From: CAZWKQ01 sp964634005
GTDB lineage: Bacteria > Bacteroidota > Bacteroidia > Bacteroidales > JACABE01
Reading direction: 5' to 3'
Assembly (NCBI GenBank): GCA_964634005.1
Contig: CAZWKQ010000028.1
Span: 1 to 21,389, forward strand
Length of the DNA: 21,389 nucleotides
Shown: one piece after another, positions 14,328 to 21,389 of the stretch
Layout of the letters: every line of letters starts with the position of its first letter
Position numbering within the stretch: position 1 is the first letter of the stretch
Program-made: the position numbers and the translations under genes
Notes under the pieces: model-generated
Databases searched by the model: none
Told to the model about the DNA's origin: nothing
The model's input: the letters and a program-made list of their open reading frames with translations, nothing else

Positions 14328-14699
14328 ATGGAGATAAATCAAATAACAGAAAAAATTATTGGCTGTGCAATAGAAGTACACAAGCAATTAGGCCCAGGCC
14401 TGCTCGAAAGCGCTTATGAAGAATGTTTGTATTACGAACTTAAAAATTACGGGCTTGAAGTGAAAAAGCAGCTCGCATTGCCATTGGTTTACAAAGAAAT
14501 TAAATTAGATACCGGCTATCGAATTGATTTGCTCGTCGAAAATAAAGTAATTATTGAAATAAAATCGGTTGATACAATTGCCGAAATACACAAAGCACAA
14601 CTCATGACATATATGAAACTTGCAAACATCAAGATTGGGTTATTAATAAACTTCAATGTTACTCGATTAAAAGATGGGATAGTTAGGTGGATAATCTGA
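14328..14699 (+). CDS. GxxExxY protein (small PD-(D/E)XK-like family)
   Basis: A 123-aa protein, full length for the GxxExxY family. The name-giving motif is G-L-L-E-S-A-Y at residues 24-30 in GPGLLESAYEECL. The fold is PD-(D/E)XK-like: YRIDLLVENKVIIEIKS provides an Asp followed by Glu-Ile-Lys, and the C-terminus INFNVTRLKDGIVR is family-typical. Function is unknown; a nuclease or nucleic-acid-binding activity is inferred only from the fold. It sits between CACAGAG repeat pair 2 and a five-unit repeat block, next to the four-helix-bundle gene. Confidence 0.88.
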   Translation: MEINQITEKIIGCAIEVHKQLGPGLLESAYEECLYYELKNYGLEVKKQLALPLVYKEIKLDTGYRIDLLVENKVIIEIKSVDTIAEIHKAQLMTYMKLANIKIGLLINFNVTRLKDGIVRWII

Positions 14700-14707
14700 A
14701 ATCTATT

Positions 14708-14917
14708 CACCACAGAGAACGCAGAGGTACACAGAGAAAAAAAGGGAAAACCTCCTCTGTGCCTCTCCGTGCCCTCTGTGGTAAAAAAAAACATCTCACC
14801 ACAGAGAGTCACAGAGGGACACAGAGAAATTTAAGAAATAAACCCCTCTGTGCCTCTCCTTGTTCTCTGTGGTAAAAAAAACATCTCACCACAGAGAACA
14901 CAGAGTTACACTGAGAA
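14708..14917. repeat. Five-unit block of alternating CACAGAG-type repeats
   Basis: The units alternate in direction: right-type at about 14708-14737, left-type at 14751-14781, right-type at 14797-14826, left-type at 14843-14872 and right-type at 14888-14915, each about 30 bases. Any neighbouring two can pair as a hairpin. Spacers are short and A-rich, and are not unique protospacer-like sequences. This fills most of the 368-base gap after the GxxExxY gene; the remaining 14918-15067 is AT-rich and shows nothing I can identify. Confidence 0.85.
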
Positions 14918-15067
14918 AAATAACAGTCTTATCCTAAAAATAGGTTTACAAAAAAAAGAGTAAAAATTGCAGGAAAAGTAAACTTATTTCAGGATTAAAA
15001 TCTGAAAAATTAATAAAGCAGCCGTGTAAATTATATAGCAATATAGAGAAGTAAAAAAAATACTGAA

Positions 15068-15373
15068 ATGGATACAGACGATTTATCAGTAGAAGCATAT
15101 AATGGGATTTTATTAGAAGCAGAGAAATTAACTCATGATTTAACTTTGCTTTATGGTTTATTATCAGGCAATTGTAAAAATGAGCCTGAATACCTCGATA
15201 AAGCCGAGAAACTAACTCGAGAAATATTACAAATGGATGATTATGAATTAGAAGATTTATTTTGGGGTAATCCCCCTTACAAAAATAAGTTGGTTAATAC
15301 TTGTAATAAGATTTTAAAGAATATCGAAAAAGTAAAAACCATTCCGTTTGAAAAAAGAAAATTTGATTTTTAA
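15068..15373 (+). CDS. Small unknown acidic protein
   Basis: A 101-aa soluble protein with no family I can name. It appears entirely helical: an N-terminal acidic stretch (MDTDDLSVEAYN), a helix ILLEAEKLTHDLTLLYGLLS, the segment AEKLTREILQMDDYELEDLF, then GNPPYKNKLVNTCNKILKNI. It has no membrane segment or catalytic signature. It ends 16 bases before the start of the broken P-loop kinase gene on the same strand, so the two were probably one operon, suggesting a linked role. Confidence 0.65.
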   Translation: MDTDDLSVEAYNGILLEAEKLTHDLTLLYGLLSGNCKNEPEYLDKAEKLTREILQMDDYELEDLFWGNPPYKNKLVNTCNKILKNIEKVKTIPFEKRKFDF

Positions 15374-15389
15374 CTATTTGTAGGGGTTA

Positions 15390-16136
15390 ATGATTTTGTA
15401 TTTAGTTGGCATTAGCTGCGTGGGTAAAACAACAATTGGGAAAATGTTGGCTAAAGATATTGATTTTTCATTCTTTGACTTAGATGCTGAGATTCAGAAT
15501 TATTATAATAAACCCAAATTATTCAATAAAGATTTTCTTTATTGAATAATCGAATAAGAAAATATAGTGTTTTAAGAAATTCTACTTAGAAAGAATTCCT
15601 TAAAACCCAAAATTTTCTAAATCGGGGTTATCCCAATTAATTTCATTAGTTCACTTCGTTCCTAATGACAAATTTGGGATAAACCAATTGAAAGAATTCA
15701 AGATGAGTGTTTATCAATGAACCTATACAGAGAAAAAGCAAGTAAAGTTTTAGATTACCTGTTTTCAAAAAACATTAATTCTGTAATTTCAGGCACACCT
15801 TCAGGACTCAAATATGCATATCTTAAAGTTTATAAAAAACATAAAGCAGACAAAGACTTATATTCAATTTTGATAAATGATTCGTGTGAAAATATATTGG
15901 AAAGGTTGACATTTTATGATAAAGATTCAAATCCTATCATAGAAAAAATTGATGATTCAAAGAGAAGGAGATATTTGAAAAAGATTAAAGCTGATTATAA
16001 CTTTTTTAGGGATTCATATAAACGTGCTGACTTAAAAATCGATATTAACAATATAAACCTGAATGATATACCAAAGCTTATAGTTAATGAATTGCAAAAG
16101 ACTATAAAAATTGCCAGCTGCCAACATACAATATAG
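15390..16136 (+). pseudogene. Shikimate-kinase-like P-loop gene disrupted by a MITE-like insertion
   Basis: The N-terminal part starts at ATG 15390 and reads M-I-L-Y-L-V-G-I-S-C-V-G-K-T-T, a P-loop (Gly7 to Thr14), then FSFFDLDAEIQNYYNK with the Asp-x-Asp typical of shikimate kinases, up to codon 41 at 15512. An inserted element (15513-15678) then adds ten foreign codons and a TGA stop at 15543. The original frame resumes after the element at 15684 as P-I-E-R-I-Q-D-E-C-L-S-M and continues to the stop at 16134-16136. Removing the element and one 5-bp duplication restores a 191-codon frame. The downstream 139-codon frame from ATG 15717 is therefore a fragment, lacking the P-loop, and unlikely to be active. 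The substrate need not be shikimate; the C-terminal half is not a canonical AroK. Confidence 0.85.
15513..15678. mobile_element. MITE-like element, 166 bp, with TIRs and 5-bp target duplication
   Basis: The element begins CCCAAATT (15513-15520) and ends AATTTGGG (15671-15678), a perfect 8-bp terminal inverted repeat. ATAAA flanks it on both sides (15508-15512 and 15679-15683) as a target-site duplication. Inside are a perfect 15-bp stem with a 3-base loop (15518-15550), a second hairpin TTTTAAGAAATTCT/AGAATTCCTTAAAA with one mismatch (about 15572-15607), and a CATTAG/CTAATG stem near the right end. There is no coding capacity, so it depends on a transposase elsewhere. Its insertion splits the P-loop kinase gene exactly at codon 41. 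Confidence 0.8.
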
Positions 16137-16296
16137 CCAATAATGTGTTCAATGGTATGCGAAGGGTTGTAGCCCGAATCAATTTTTTTTTGAACCTTGA
16201 AAGGAAATCGCTAACTATCCCATGTTGCTTATACACTAATCATTTATAGCTAATTATAAAAAAAATAACGGAATAATATTAGTAAAAAATTTCAAT

Positions 16297-17697
16297 ATGA
16301 TAACAGGAAAAGACTTGATTGACTTGGGCTATAAACCCGGAAAATGGTTTAAAGAAGCAATTGAATTCGCAAATAGAAATCAATTAAGTGGCGACAGTTT
16401 GAAAAATTATTTGGAAACTGTTTGCCCAAAATATATCGACCCGCATTCTGAACCTGTTTATTTTTATCAAAACATAAAAGCTGAAACCGAAGAAGAAATT
16501 TCAAATCTTGAAATTGTAGTATCTACAATGAAAGAAATATTGAAAACGCCCACTATGGTAGGCGGTGCAATAATGCCTGATGCTTGCCCTACAGGCGAGG
16601 GGCAAATTCCCGTTGGTGGCGTTGTAATAGCAAAAAACGCCATTCACCCTTCTATGCATGGTTCAGATATTTGTTGTTCGGTTATGATGACCAACCTTGG
16701 AATCGTTAATCCAAAGACAGTTTTAGACTTTGCTCATTCAGTTACTCATTTTGGTGGTGGTGGACGAGATGAGTTTTCGGTTTTGCCCAAAGACATTGAA
16801 GAACGTATAGCAGAAAACAGATTTTTAAACAACGAAAAAAGTTTAACCCTTGCAAAAAGCCACCTTGGAACACAAGGAGATGGAAATCATTTTTTGTTTG
16901 TCGGTGTATCGAAAAATACAGGCGAAACAGTTATGGTAACACACCACGGTAGTCGTGGTTTTGGTGCAAATCTTTATGCAAACGGAATGAGAATAGCCGA
17001 ATACTTCCGAAAAGAAATTTCACCAAAGACCTCAGAAATAAATGCTTGGATACCTTACGAATCAGACTTGGGAAAAGCTTATTGGGAAGCCCTGCAAATT
17101 GTAAGAGATTGGACAAAATTGAACCACGAAACTATTCATAACGCTACTATCGACCTGCTTAAATGTTCGCCAATTGAAAGATTATGGAATGAACATAACT
17201 TTGTTTTCAAAGATGCTGACTTATTTTATCACGCAAAAGGAGCTACACCGCTTGATAGTAAGTTTCTGCCTGATGCAAATAGCGATTTGAGAATTATTCC
17301 TATGAATATGAGTCAACCAATGCTTATCGTAAAAGGCAACACTACAGACAACAATTTAGGTTTTGCTCCACACGGTGCAGGTAGAAATATTAGCAGGGGC
17401 AAACACAAGAAAAACATTGCTAATAAGACAGTTGAAGAAATATTTTTGGAAGAAACCAAAGGATTGGATGTAAGATTCTTTTCCAATCATATTGATATTA
17501 CTGAACTTCCAAGTGCTTACAAGAATGCAGAAAACGTAAAACAACAAATGTACGAATTCGGGTTAGGAGATGTAGTGGATGAGATTATTCCTTATGGTTG
17601 CATTATGGCAGGAGATTGGGAGATTGACGCACCTTGGAAAATTAAAGCGAGAGAAAAATATCAAAATCGTCAAAACAAAGAAGATGCAAAAGAATGA
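16297..17697 (+). CDS. rtcB: RtcB-family RNA-splicing ligase
   Basis: RtcB joins 2',3'-cyclic phosphate or 3'-phosphate RNA ends to 5'-OH ends through a GMP-histidine intermediate with Mn2+. The 466-aa protein carries the family's segments in order: GGAIMPDACPTGEGQIPVGG near residue 90-109; MHGSDICCSVM with Asp124 and Cys127 (the D-x-x-C metal ligands); FGGGGRDE; LGTQGDGNHFLFVG with the Asn-His pair; VTHHGSRGFG; and APHGAGRNISR with His359 as the likely guanylylated residue. Some sites are variant (DICCS for the common DIGCG; HHGSRGFG for HSGSRGLG), indicating a divergent subfamily. The usual neighbours (archease, RtcA, RtcR, PrfH) are absent. Its last codons and downstream spacer are duplicated at 5150-5490. 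The preceding 160 bases contain no clear promoter. Confidence 0.9.
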   Translation: MITGKDLIDLGYKPGKWFKEAIEFANRNQLSGDSLKNYLETVCPKYIDPHSEPVYFYQNIKAETEEEISNLEIVVSTMKEILKTPTMVGGAIMPDACPTGEGQIPVGGVVIAKNAIHPSMHGSDICCSVMMTNLGIVNPKTVLDFAHSVTHFGGGGRDEFSVLPKDIEERIAENRFLNNEKSLTLAKSHLGTQGDGNHFLFVGVSKNTGETVMVTHHGSRGFGANLYANGMRIAEYFRKEISPKTSEINAWIPYESDLGKAYWEALQIVRDWTKLNHETIHNATIDLLKCSPIERLWNEHNFVFKDADLFYHAKGATPLDSKFLPDANSDLRIIPMNMSQPMLIVKGNTTDNNLGFAPHGAGRNISRGKHKKNIANKTVEEIFLEETKGLDVRFFSNHIDITELPSAYKNAENVKQQMYEFGLGDVVDEIIPYGCIMAGDWEIDAPWKIKAREKYQNRQNKEDAKE

Positions 17698-17970
17698 CAA
17701 ATAACCACCCGTAATAAGCGATATAAAATATTTGGTAGTCAGTGATTTATCTTGTGTTTTAGCTCGTGTCAAAAGTATTTTTAACTTAACTAAGCTTCGC
17801 TTCGAAATGCCAAACGTTTCATCTACTCAGCCATCGGACTGTCTGTAAACTATCTAAAAGCTCAAAAATAAATCGTGCAAATTTTGGTCAAAATTGATTG
17901 TTTATAGTTTTGAAACCTCTTTAAAACGGCTTAAATTTGGGCAAATATTTGTAAAAAAATAGGTTTTTTT
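17624..17970 (+). repeat. Long direct repeat, right copy (rtcB tail plus spacer)
   Basis: This copy is joined to the intact rtcB gene and is probably the parental arrangement. It aligns with 5150-5490, with the coding part ending at 17697 and the match continuing about 270 bases into the spacer. The 332-base gap 17698-18029 before the hydrolase gene consists mainly of this repeat; the rest is AT-rich leader. No gene is seen in the gap. Confidence 0.8.
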
Positions 17971-18029
17971 AGACGAAATGACTTTTGCATTTATTTTAAA
18001 AATATACAATATTCATAATAAATAGTAAT

Positions 18030-19532
18030 GTGAAAAAAATATACAGTATTCTTGTATTTCTGTTGGTATTGACAAAAGTTGTCAATGCTCAGAATTTGTC
18101 GTTTGAATTCAATACTATTTCCACAAATAACGACATGATGGGTGGAGCATTAGTTGTTTTTTGCGAAAATGGCATAATCGAAAACATTTCGATAGGAAAA
18201 TCAGATTTTTATCGAAATATAAGTTCTACGGTAAATACAAAATATCGTATTGCAAGTATTTCAAAAACAATAACTGCAATTGCGGTTATGCAGCTTGTTG
18301 AAAAGAATCTTCTGGATTTAGATGCTGATATTAGCTCTATTTTGGGTTATAGTGTTAAAAATCCAATACATCCAACAGTCCCTATTACCGTGAGAATGCT
18401 TTTATCTCACACTTCTTCCATTATTGATGGTAATACTTACAGTAGTTTCATGGATGCAACAGTTAATGGTAATCCGATACCAAATTTAAGCGAGCTTTTG
18501 ACCTCAAATGGAATATATTACACAACGTCTCAATTTAACAATACAATACCGGGTACCTACTTCAATTATTCAAACATTAATTATGTCATACTTGGAACAA
18601 TCGTAGAGAAGATCTCGACCCTTCGATTTGATGTCTATTGTAGAGAAAATATTTCGGTTCCATTGGGAATAGATGCTTCATTCAATGTGAATGATTTAAC
18701 TGATATCAACCAATTAGCTGTTCTGTACAGAAAAATCAATGGTGTTTGGTCTCCCCAAGTGGACAATTATCAGGGAATACAGCCGGTATATAACAATCTC
18801 AACGGTTATATCCCGGGAACAAACGGTGGTCGATTCGGTCCACAAGGCGGATTTAGATGCTCCGGACAAGATTTAGCCAAGATATTTCTTGTGTTAATGA
18901 ATAAAGGGAATTTTAATGGCGATACTCTTCTTTCGGAATCATCATGTAACGCAATGTTTGCCAATGAGTGGACTTATAACGGAAGTAACGGGAATAATTA
19001 TTTCGGACTTTTTAGAAGCTGGGGACTGGGTATTCACAGGATTACTTCAACTCCGGGGAATGACGTGGTTTTGCCCGGAAGTACTTCAATGCTTGGTCAT
19101 TCGGGAGAAGCCTACGGTTTAGTAAGTGATGCGTTTTTTGATACAACCAGAAAGGTTGGTTTTGTATTTATGAATAATGGGGTTGGGATTAATTATCAAA
19201 CCAACAATAATTCAGCTTTTTACACAATAGAACAAGAAGTTTTTGCAGCCATCGAAAATTATGGTAACATAAATAGTTGCCAATCAACTGCAAGGGTTAA
19301 CCCTGCTCAAGTAGGAGTTAACATTATTTACCCTAATCCGACAAATGGACTAGTTAACATAGAAATACAAAATCAAACCATTCAGAATATAAAGGTTTAT
19401 AACACACAAGGTCGGTTAATAAAAGAAACATCCGAAAGCCTTTTTGACCTTTCTGAATACTCCAATGGAATGTATTTCATAATAGCCCAAACGGAAAAAG
19501 GTATCTACAGTCAAAAACTCCTTAAACAATAA
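18030..19532 (+). CDS. Secreted serine beta-lactamase-family hydrolase with T9SS sorting domain
   Basis: A 500-aa exported protein. Residues 1-20 are a signal peptide (MKKIYSILVFLLVLTKVVNA). The serine-hydrolase fold of the beta-lactamase/class C/DD-peptidase clan follows: Ser76-Ile-Ser-Lys79 (SxxK nucleophile), Tyr180-Ser-Asn182 (YxN) and His357-Ser-Gly359 in LGHSGEAYG replacing KTG, as in many esterase-like members. The C-terminal 68 residues starting IYPNPTNGLVNIEI at 433 form a type A T9SS sorting domain ending in KLLKQ, so the protein should cross the outer membrane and be attached or released there. The start is GTG at 18030; the nearby ATG at 18028 runs straight into a stop. The substrate (ester, D-amino peptide or beta-lactam) cannot be told. 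Confidence 0.88.
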   Translation: MKKIYSILVFLLVLTKVVNAQNLSFEFNTISTNNDMMGGALVVFCENGIIENISIGKSDFYRNISSTVNTKYRIASISKTITAIAVMQLVEKNLLDLDADISSILGYSVKNPIHPTVPITVRMLLSHTSSIIDGNTYSSFMDATVNGNPIPNLSELLTSNGIYYTTSQFNNTIPGTYFNYSNINYVILGTIVEKISTLRFDVYCRENISVPLGIDASFNVNDLTDINQLAVLYRKINGVWSPQVDNYQGIQPVYNNLNGYIPGTNGGRFGPQGGFRCSGQDLAKIFLVLMNKGNFNGDTLLSESSCNAMFANEWTYNGSNGNNYFGLFRSWGLGIHRITSTPGNDVVLPGSTSMLGHSGEAYGLVSDAFFDTTRKVGFVFMNNGVGINYQTNNNSAFYTIEQEVFAAIENYGNINSCQSTARVNPAQVGVNIIYPNPTNGLVNIEIQNQTIQNIKVYNTQGRLIKETSESLFDLSEYSNGMYFIIAQTEKGIYSQKLLKQ

Positions 19533-19584
19533 TCAATTAAAAATGATGAAATCATAAGCAAGAACCTGAAACAGCTTGTATTTG

Positions 19585-19703
19585 TCAATAGCGGGTTAAG
19601 TAGAAAATCGAAGAACTGTGATTATAAAAACTTTTTGCAAAACGGGTAGGGGAGTGTTCCAAAAGCGAGAACTGCGGCAAGAAACAAAACGTTGGCAAAA
19701 TTT
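19585..19703 (+). repeat. Possible attC-like or dispersed repeat between the two T9SS genes
   Basis: The spacer reads AATAGCGGGTTAAGTAG at the left, then TTTGCAAAACGGGTAGGGG and CGAGAACTGCGGCAAG, and ends AAAACGTTGGCAAAATTTTAG. The ending resembles the ACGTT-core endings of sites A and B. Arm pairing is poor, so assignment to the same family is weak. Confidence 0.2.
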
Positions 19704-19723
19704 TAGAATTAAGCTAATAAAAT

Positions 19724-21343
19724 ATGAAAAGGTTGTTAAAATTTTTAATAGTGATTTTATGTGGAACGAATAGTTTTTCTCAAACAAATTTTTATGTTTC
19801 GCCAAGTGGAAGCGATGCAAATTCAGGAACTATAAATTCTCCATGGAAAACTATTCAACACAGTTTGAATAATATGCCTGCCAATAGCATATTAAATGTT
19901 GATGGAGGCGTTTATAATGAGAAAATTCAAATACCTTTAAATAATGTAACTATTAAAAGAAATAGCTCTACAACACCAATAATTGATGCTACAGGAATTA
20001 ACAGTCAAAATTCAATAATTTCCATTGTAAACAAAAATTTTGTAACTATAGATGGCATCGAGCTAAGAAATAATATACAAAATGACGCTCAAGGTATTTT
20101 AGTTGAAGGAGCATGCAATACCATTACCATAAAAAATTGTATTTTACACGATATTCACTTTTCAGCAAATCCCAACGCACCGGTTAATTCATCCACTAAT
20201 GCACAAGGTATTATTGTATATGGCACTAATGCAACAAGTTCAATAAACAATCTTATTATCGAAAGTAATCAGTTGTTCAATTGCAGACTTGGTTACAGCG
20301 AAGGAATCGCAATCAATGGAAATGTAAATGGATTTGAAATTAAAAATAATACTATTCACGATTTAACAAACATTGGTATAGATATTATAGGACACGAAGG
20401 GACGTGTCCATCTGCCTTAAACGACCAAGCAAGAAATGGAACTGTAAAAAACAATACAGTTTATAATTGCATCTCTAATTATGCAACATCTGGAGGTATA
20501 TATGTTGATGGTGGTAAAAATATTATTATCGAAAATAATAAATCATACCATAACGGATACGGAATTGAAATTGGTTGTGAAAATATAGGTAAAACTACTG
20601 ATTCAATAATTGTTCGAAACAATATTTTTTATAATAATCAGATTGCAGGAATTGCTTTTGGCGGATTTGATTATCCAAATGGTTCGGGCAAAGTTACAAA
20701 TTCATCATTACGAAATAATACTTTTTTTTCAAATGACTTTACGAACTCCGGCAATGGTGAGTTGTACCTTTCTTACAGTGAAAATTCAATTATAGAAAAT
20801 AATATATTTTACACAAACTCAAATAATAATTTAGCATTTGCCGAATTATCGCAACCTAACTTAATATTTAACTTCAATGTTTTTTATTGTCCAGGAGGTA
20901 GTAGTAATTTACAAACAAGTTGGAATGGTTCAAATTTTCAGTCTTATAATAATTTTATTAACCTCACATCATCCAATTCAAATTCAAAATTTGCTAATCC
21001 TATTTTTGCAGATGCTAATAACTCTAATCCTGATTTTCATTTATTATCCAATTCTCCTGCCATAGATGCAGGGAATCCTGCATATTCCCCTGCAATTGGT
21101 GAAACAGATTTTTATGGAGAATTAAGGGTAGAAAACGGCATTGTAGATTGTGGCGCTGATGAGTACGGCAATACTATGTACTCTCCTACAGTTGAATCAG
21201 CAAAACAAATTAAGATATATCCTAATCCAACAAATGATTGCTTCAATATTGAAAATATAGATGAAAAAGTCGAAATTATTTTGTATGATTTAAATGGAAA
21301 AAAATTGAAAGAAACAAATAATTTATTTATAAATATTCATTAA
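19724..21343 (+). CDS. Secreted parallel beta-helix protein with shortened T9SS sorting domain
   Basis: A 539-aa exported protein. The signal peptide is MKRLLKFLIVILCGTNSFSQ. FYVSPSGSDANSGTINSPWK at 23-42 is the usual opening of secreted right-handed parallel beta-helix proteins (DUF1565/pectate-lyase-like). Many Asn-rich rungs follow (NTITIKNCILHD, NNLIIESNQLFN, FEIKNNTIHDL, IIIENNKSYHN, SIIVRNNIFYNN), then the closing SPAIDAGNPAY and DFYGELRVENGIVDCGADEYG. A T9SS sorting domain begins at 496 (IKIYPNPTND) but stops 44 residues later at LFINIH; the neighbour's domain runs about 68 residues from the same motif. The final strands including the terminal basic residues are missing, so export or anchoring may fail. 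The role is probably polysaccharide binding or cleavage; catalytic residues are not recognisable. Confidence 0.82.
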   Translation: MKRLLKFLIVILCGTNSFSQTNFYVSPSGSDANSGTINSPWKTIQHSLNNMPANSILNVDGGVYNEKIQIPLNNVTIKRNSSTTPIIDATGINSQNSIISIVNKNFVTIDGIELRNNIQNDAQGILVEGACNTITIKNCILHDIHFSANPNAPVNSSTNAQGIIVYGTNATSSINNLIIESNQLFNCRLGYSEGIAINGNVNGFEIKNNTIHDLTNIGIDIIGHEGTCPSALNDQARNGTVKNNTVYNCISNYATSGGIYVDGGKNIIIENNKSYHNGYGIEIGCENIGKTTDSIIVRNNIFYNNQIAGIAFGGFDYPNGSGKVTNSSLRNNTFFSNDFTNSGNGELYLSYSENSIIENNIFYTNSNNNLAFAELSQPNLIFNFNVFYCPGGSSNLQTSWNGSNFQSYNNFINLTSSNSNSKFANPIFADANNSNPDFHLLSNSPAIDAGNPAYSPAIGETDFYGELRVENGIVDCGADEYGNTMYSPTVESAKQIKIYPNPTNDCFNIENIDEKVEIILYDLNGKKLKETNNLFINIH

Positions 21344-21389
21344 TGTCCGACAAAAATAAAAAAGATAATTTTTTAGAATACAATAATCA
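21343..21389 (+). CDS. Start of a possible further gene, cut by the window end
   Basis: ATG at 21343 overlaps the TAA stop of the beta-helix gene (TAATG) and opens M-S-D-K-N-K-K-D-N-F-L-E-Y-N-N, still open at the last base. The hydrophilic start is plausible for a cytoplasmic protein. Only 15 codons are visible, so neither family nor reality of the gene can be judged. If real, its junction at the truncated sorting domain would mark a breakpoint. Confidence 0.3.
   Translation, partial: MSDKNKKDNFLEYNN

Noticed and set aside
14708..14917. The regularly recurring CACAGAG units as a CRISPR array
   Set aside because: The units alternate in direction, the spacers are short A-rich loops rather than unique sequences of constant length, and no cas genes are present.
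15513..15678. A conventional insertion sequence in the kinase gene
   Set aside because: At 166 bp with no reading frame it cannot encode a transposase; only a MITE-like non-autonomous element fits.
16137..16296. A further attC-like site before rtcB (AATAATGTGTTCAATGG...)
   Set aside because: A left-arm resemblance is faint, and I could not find a complementary right arm or the GTT-type ending.

Overview
The window reads as an AT-rich accessory region of a Bacteroidota chromosome. Two secreted proteins near the right end carry the IYPNP-type C-terminal sorting domain of the type IX secretion system (T9SS), which is confined to that phylum. Shine-Dalgarno sequences are largely absent, and TAnnTTTG promoter-like boxes of the Bacteroidota type occur upstream of two genes. 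No rRNA, tRNA, CRISPR array, transposase or integron integrase was seen.

Layout. (1) 1-5150: a cassette-like array of five related attC-like sites (a partial one at the left edge, then about 1393-1539, 2905-3014, 3840-3976 and 5061-5156). Each interval holds one or two same-strand genes: a PD-(D/E)XK-like putative nuclease, a 260-aa protein overlapping a PIN-domain nuclease (toxin-antitoxin-like), an unknown protein, and an ADP-ribosylglycohydrolase. (2) 5150-5490: a decayed copy of the 3' end of rtcB plus its downstream spacer. The intact copy lies at 17624-17970, so the pair forms a long direct repeat bracketing about 12.5 kb. (3) 5739-13521: a tightly packed three-gene defence operon: an HKD/PLD-nuclease-SF2 helicase fusion, a DUF1016/YhcG-type PD-(D/E)XK nuclease, and a large Eco57I-type adenine methyltransferase with a C-terminal recognition domain. 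(4) 13523-14917: small modules made of CACAGAG-type inverted repeats with a four-helix-bundle-suffix gene and a GxxExxY gene. A second copy of the methyltransferase's last codons is stranded between these two genes. (5) 15068-16136: a small unknown gene followed by a shikimate-kinase-like P-loop gene broken by a 166-bp MITE-like element with terminal inverted repeats and a 5-bp target duplication. (6) 16297-17697: an intact RtcB RNA ligase gene. (7) 18030-21343: two T9SS-exported proteins, a serine beta-lactamase-family hydrolase and a parallel beta-helix protein whose sorting domain is cut short. A further reading frame begins at the stop codon of the latter and leaves the window.

Taken together this is a patchwork defence and mobile region. 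The genes on the left look like interchangeable single-gene cargo. The central operon probably restricts and modifies DNA, with the helicase-PLD protein and the DUF1016 protein as candidate nuclease/translocase components and the methyltransferase providing sequence specificity. The most informative structures are the scars: attC-like sites, the rtcB-tail duplication, the duplicated methyltransferase tail, a palindromic element inside the methyltransferase reading frame, an abrupt composition change in its recognition domain, and the MITE insertion.
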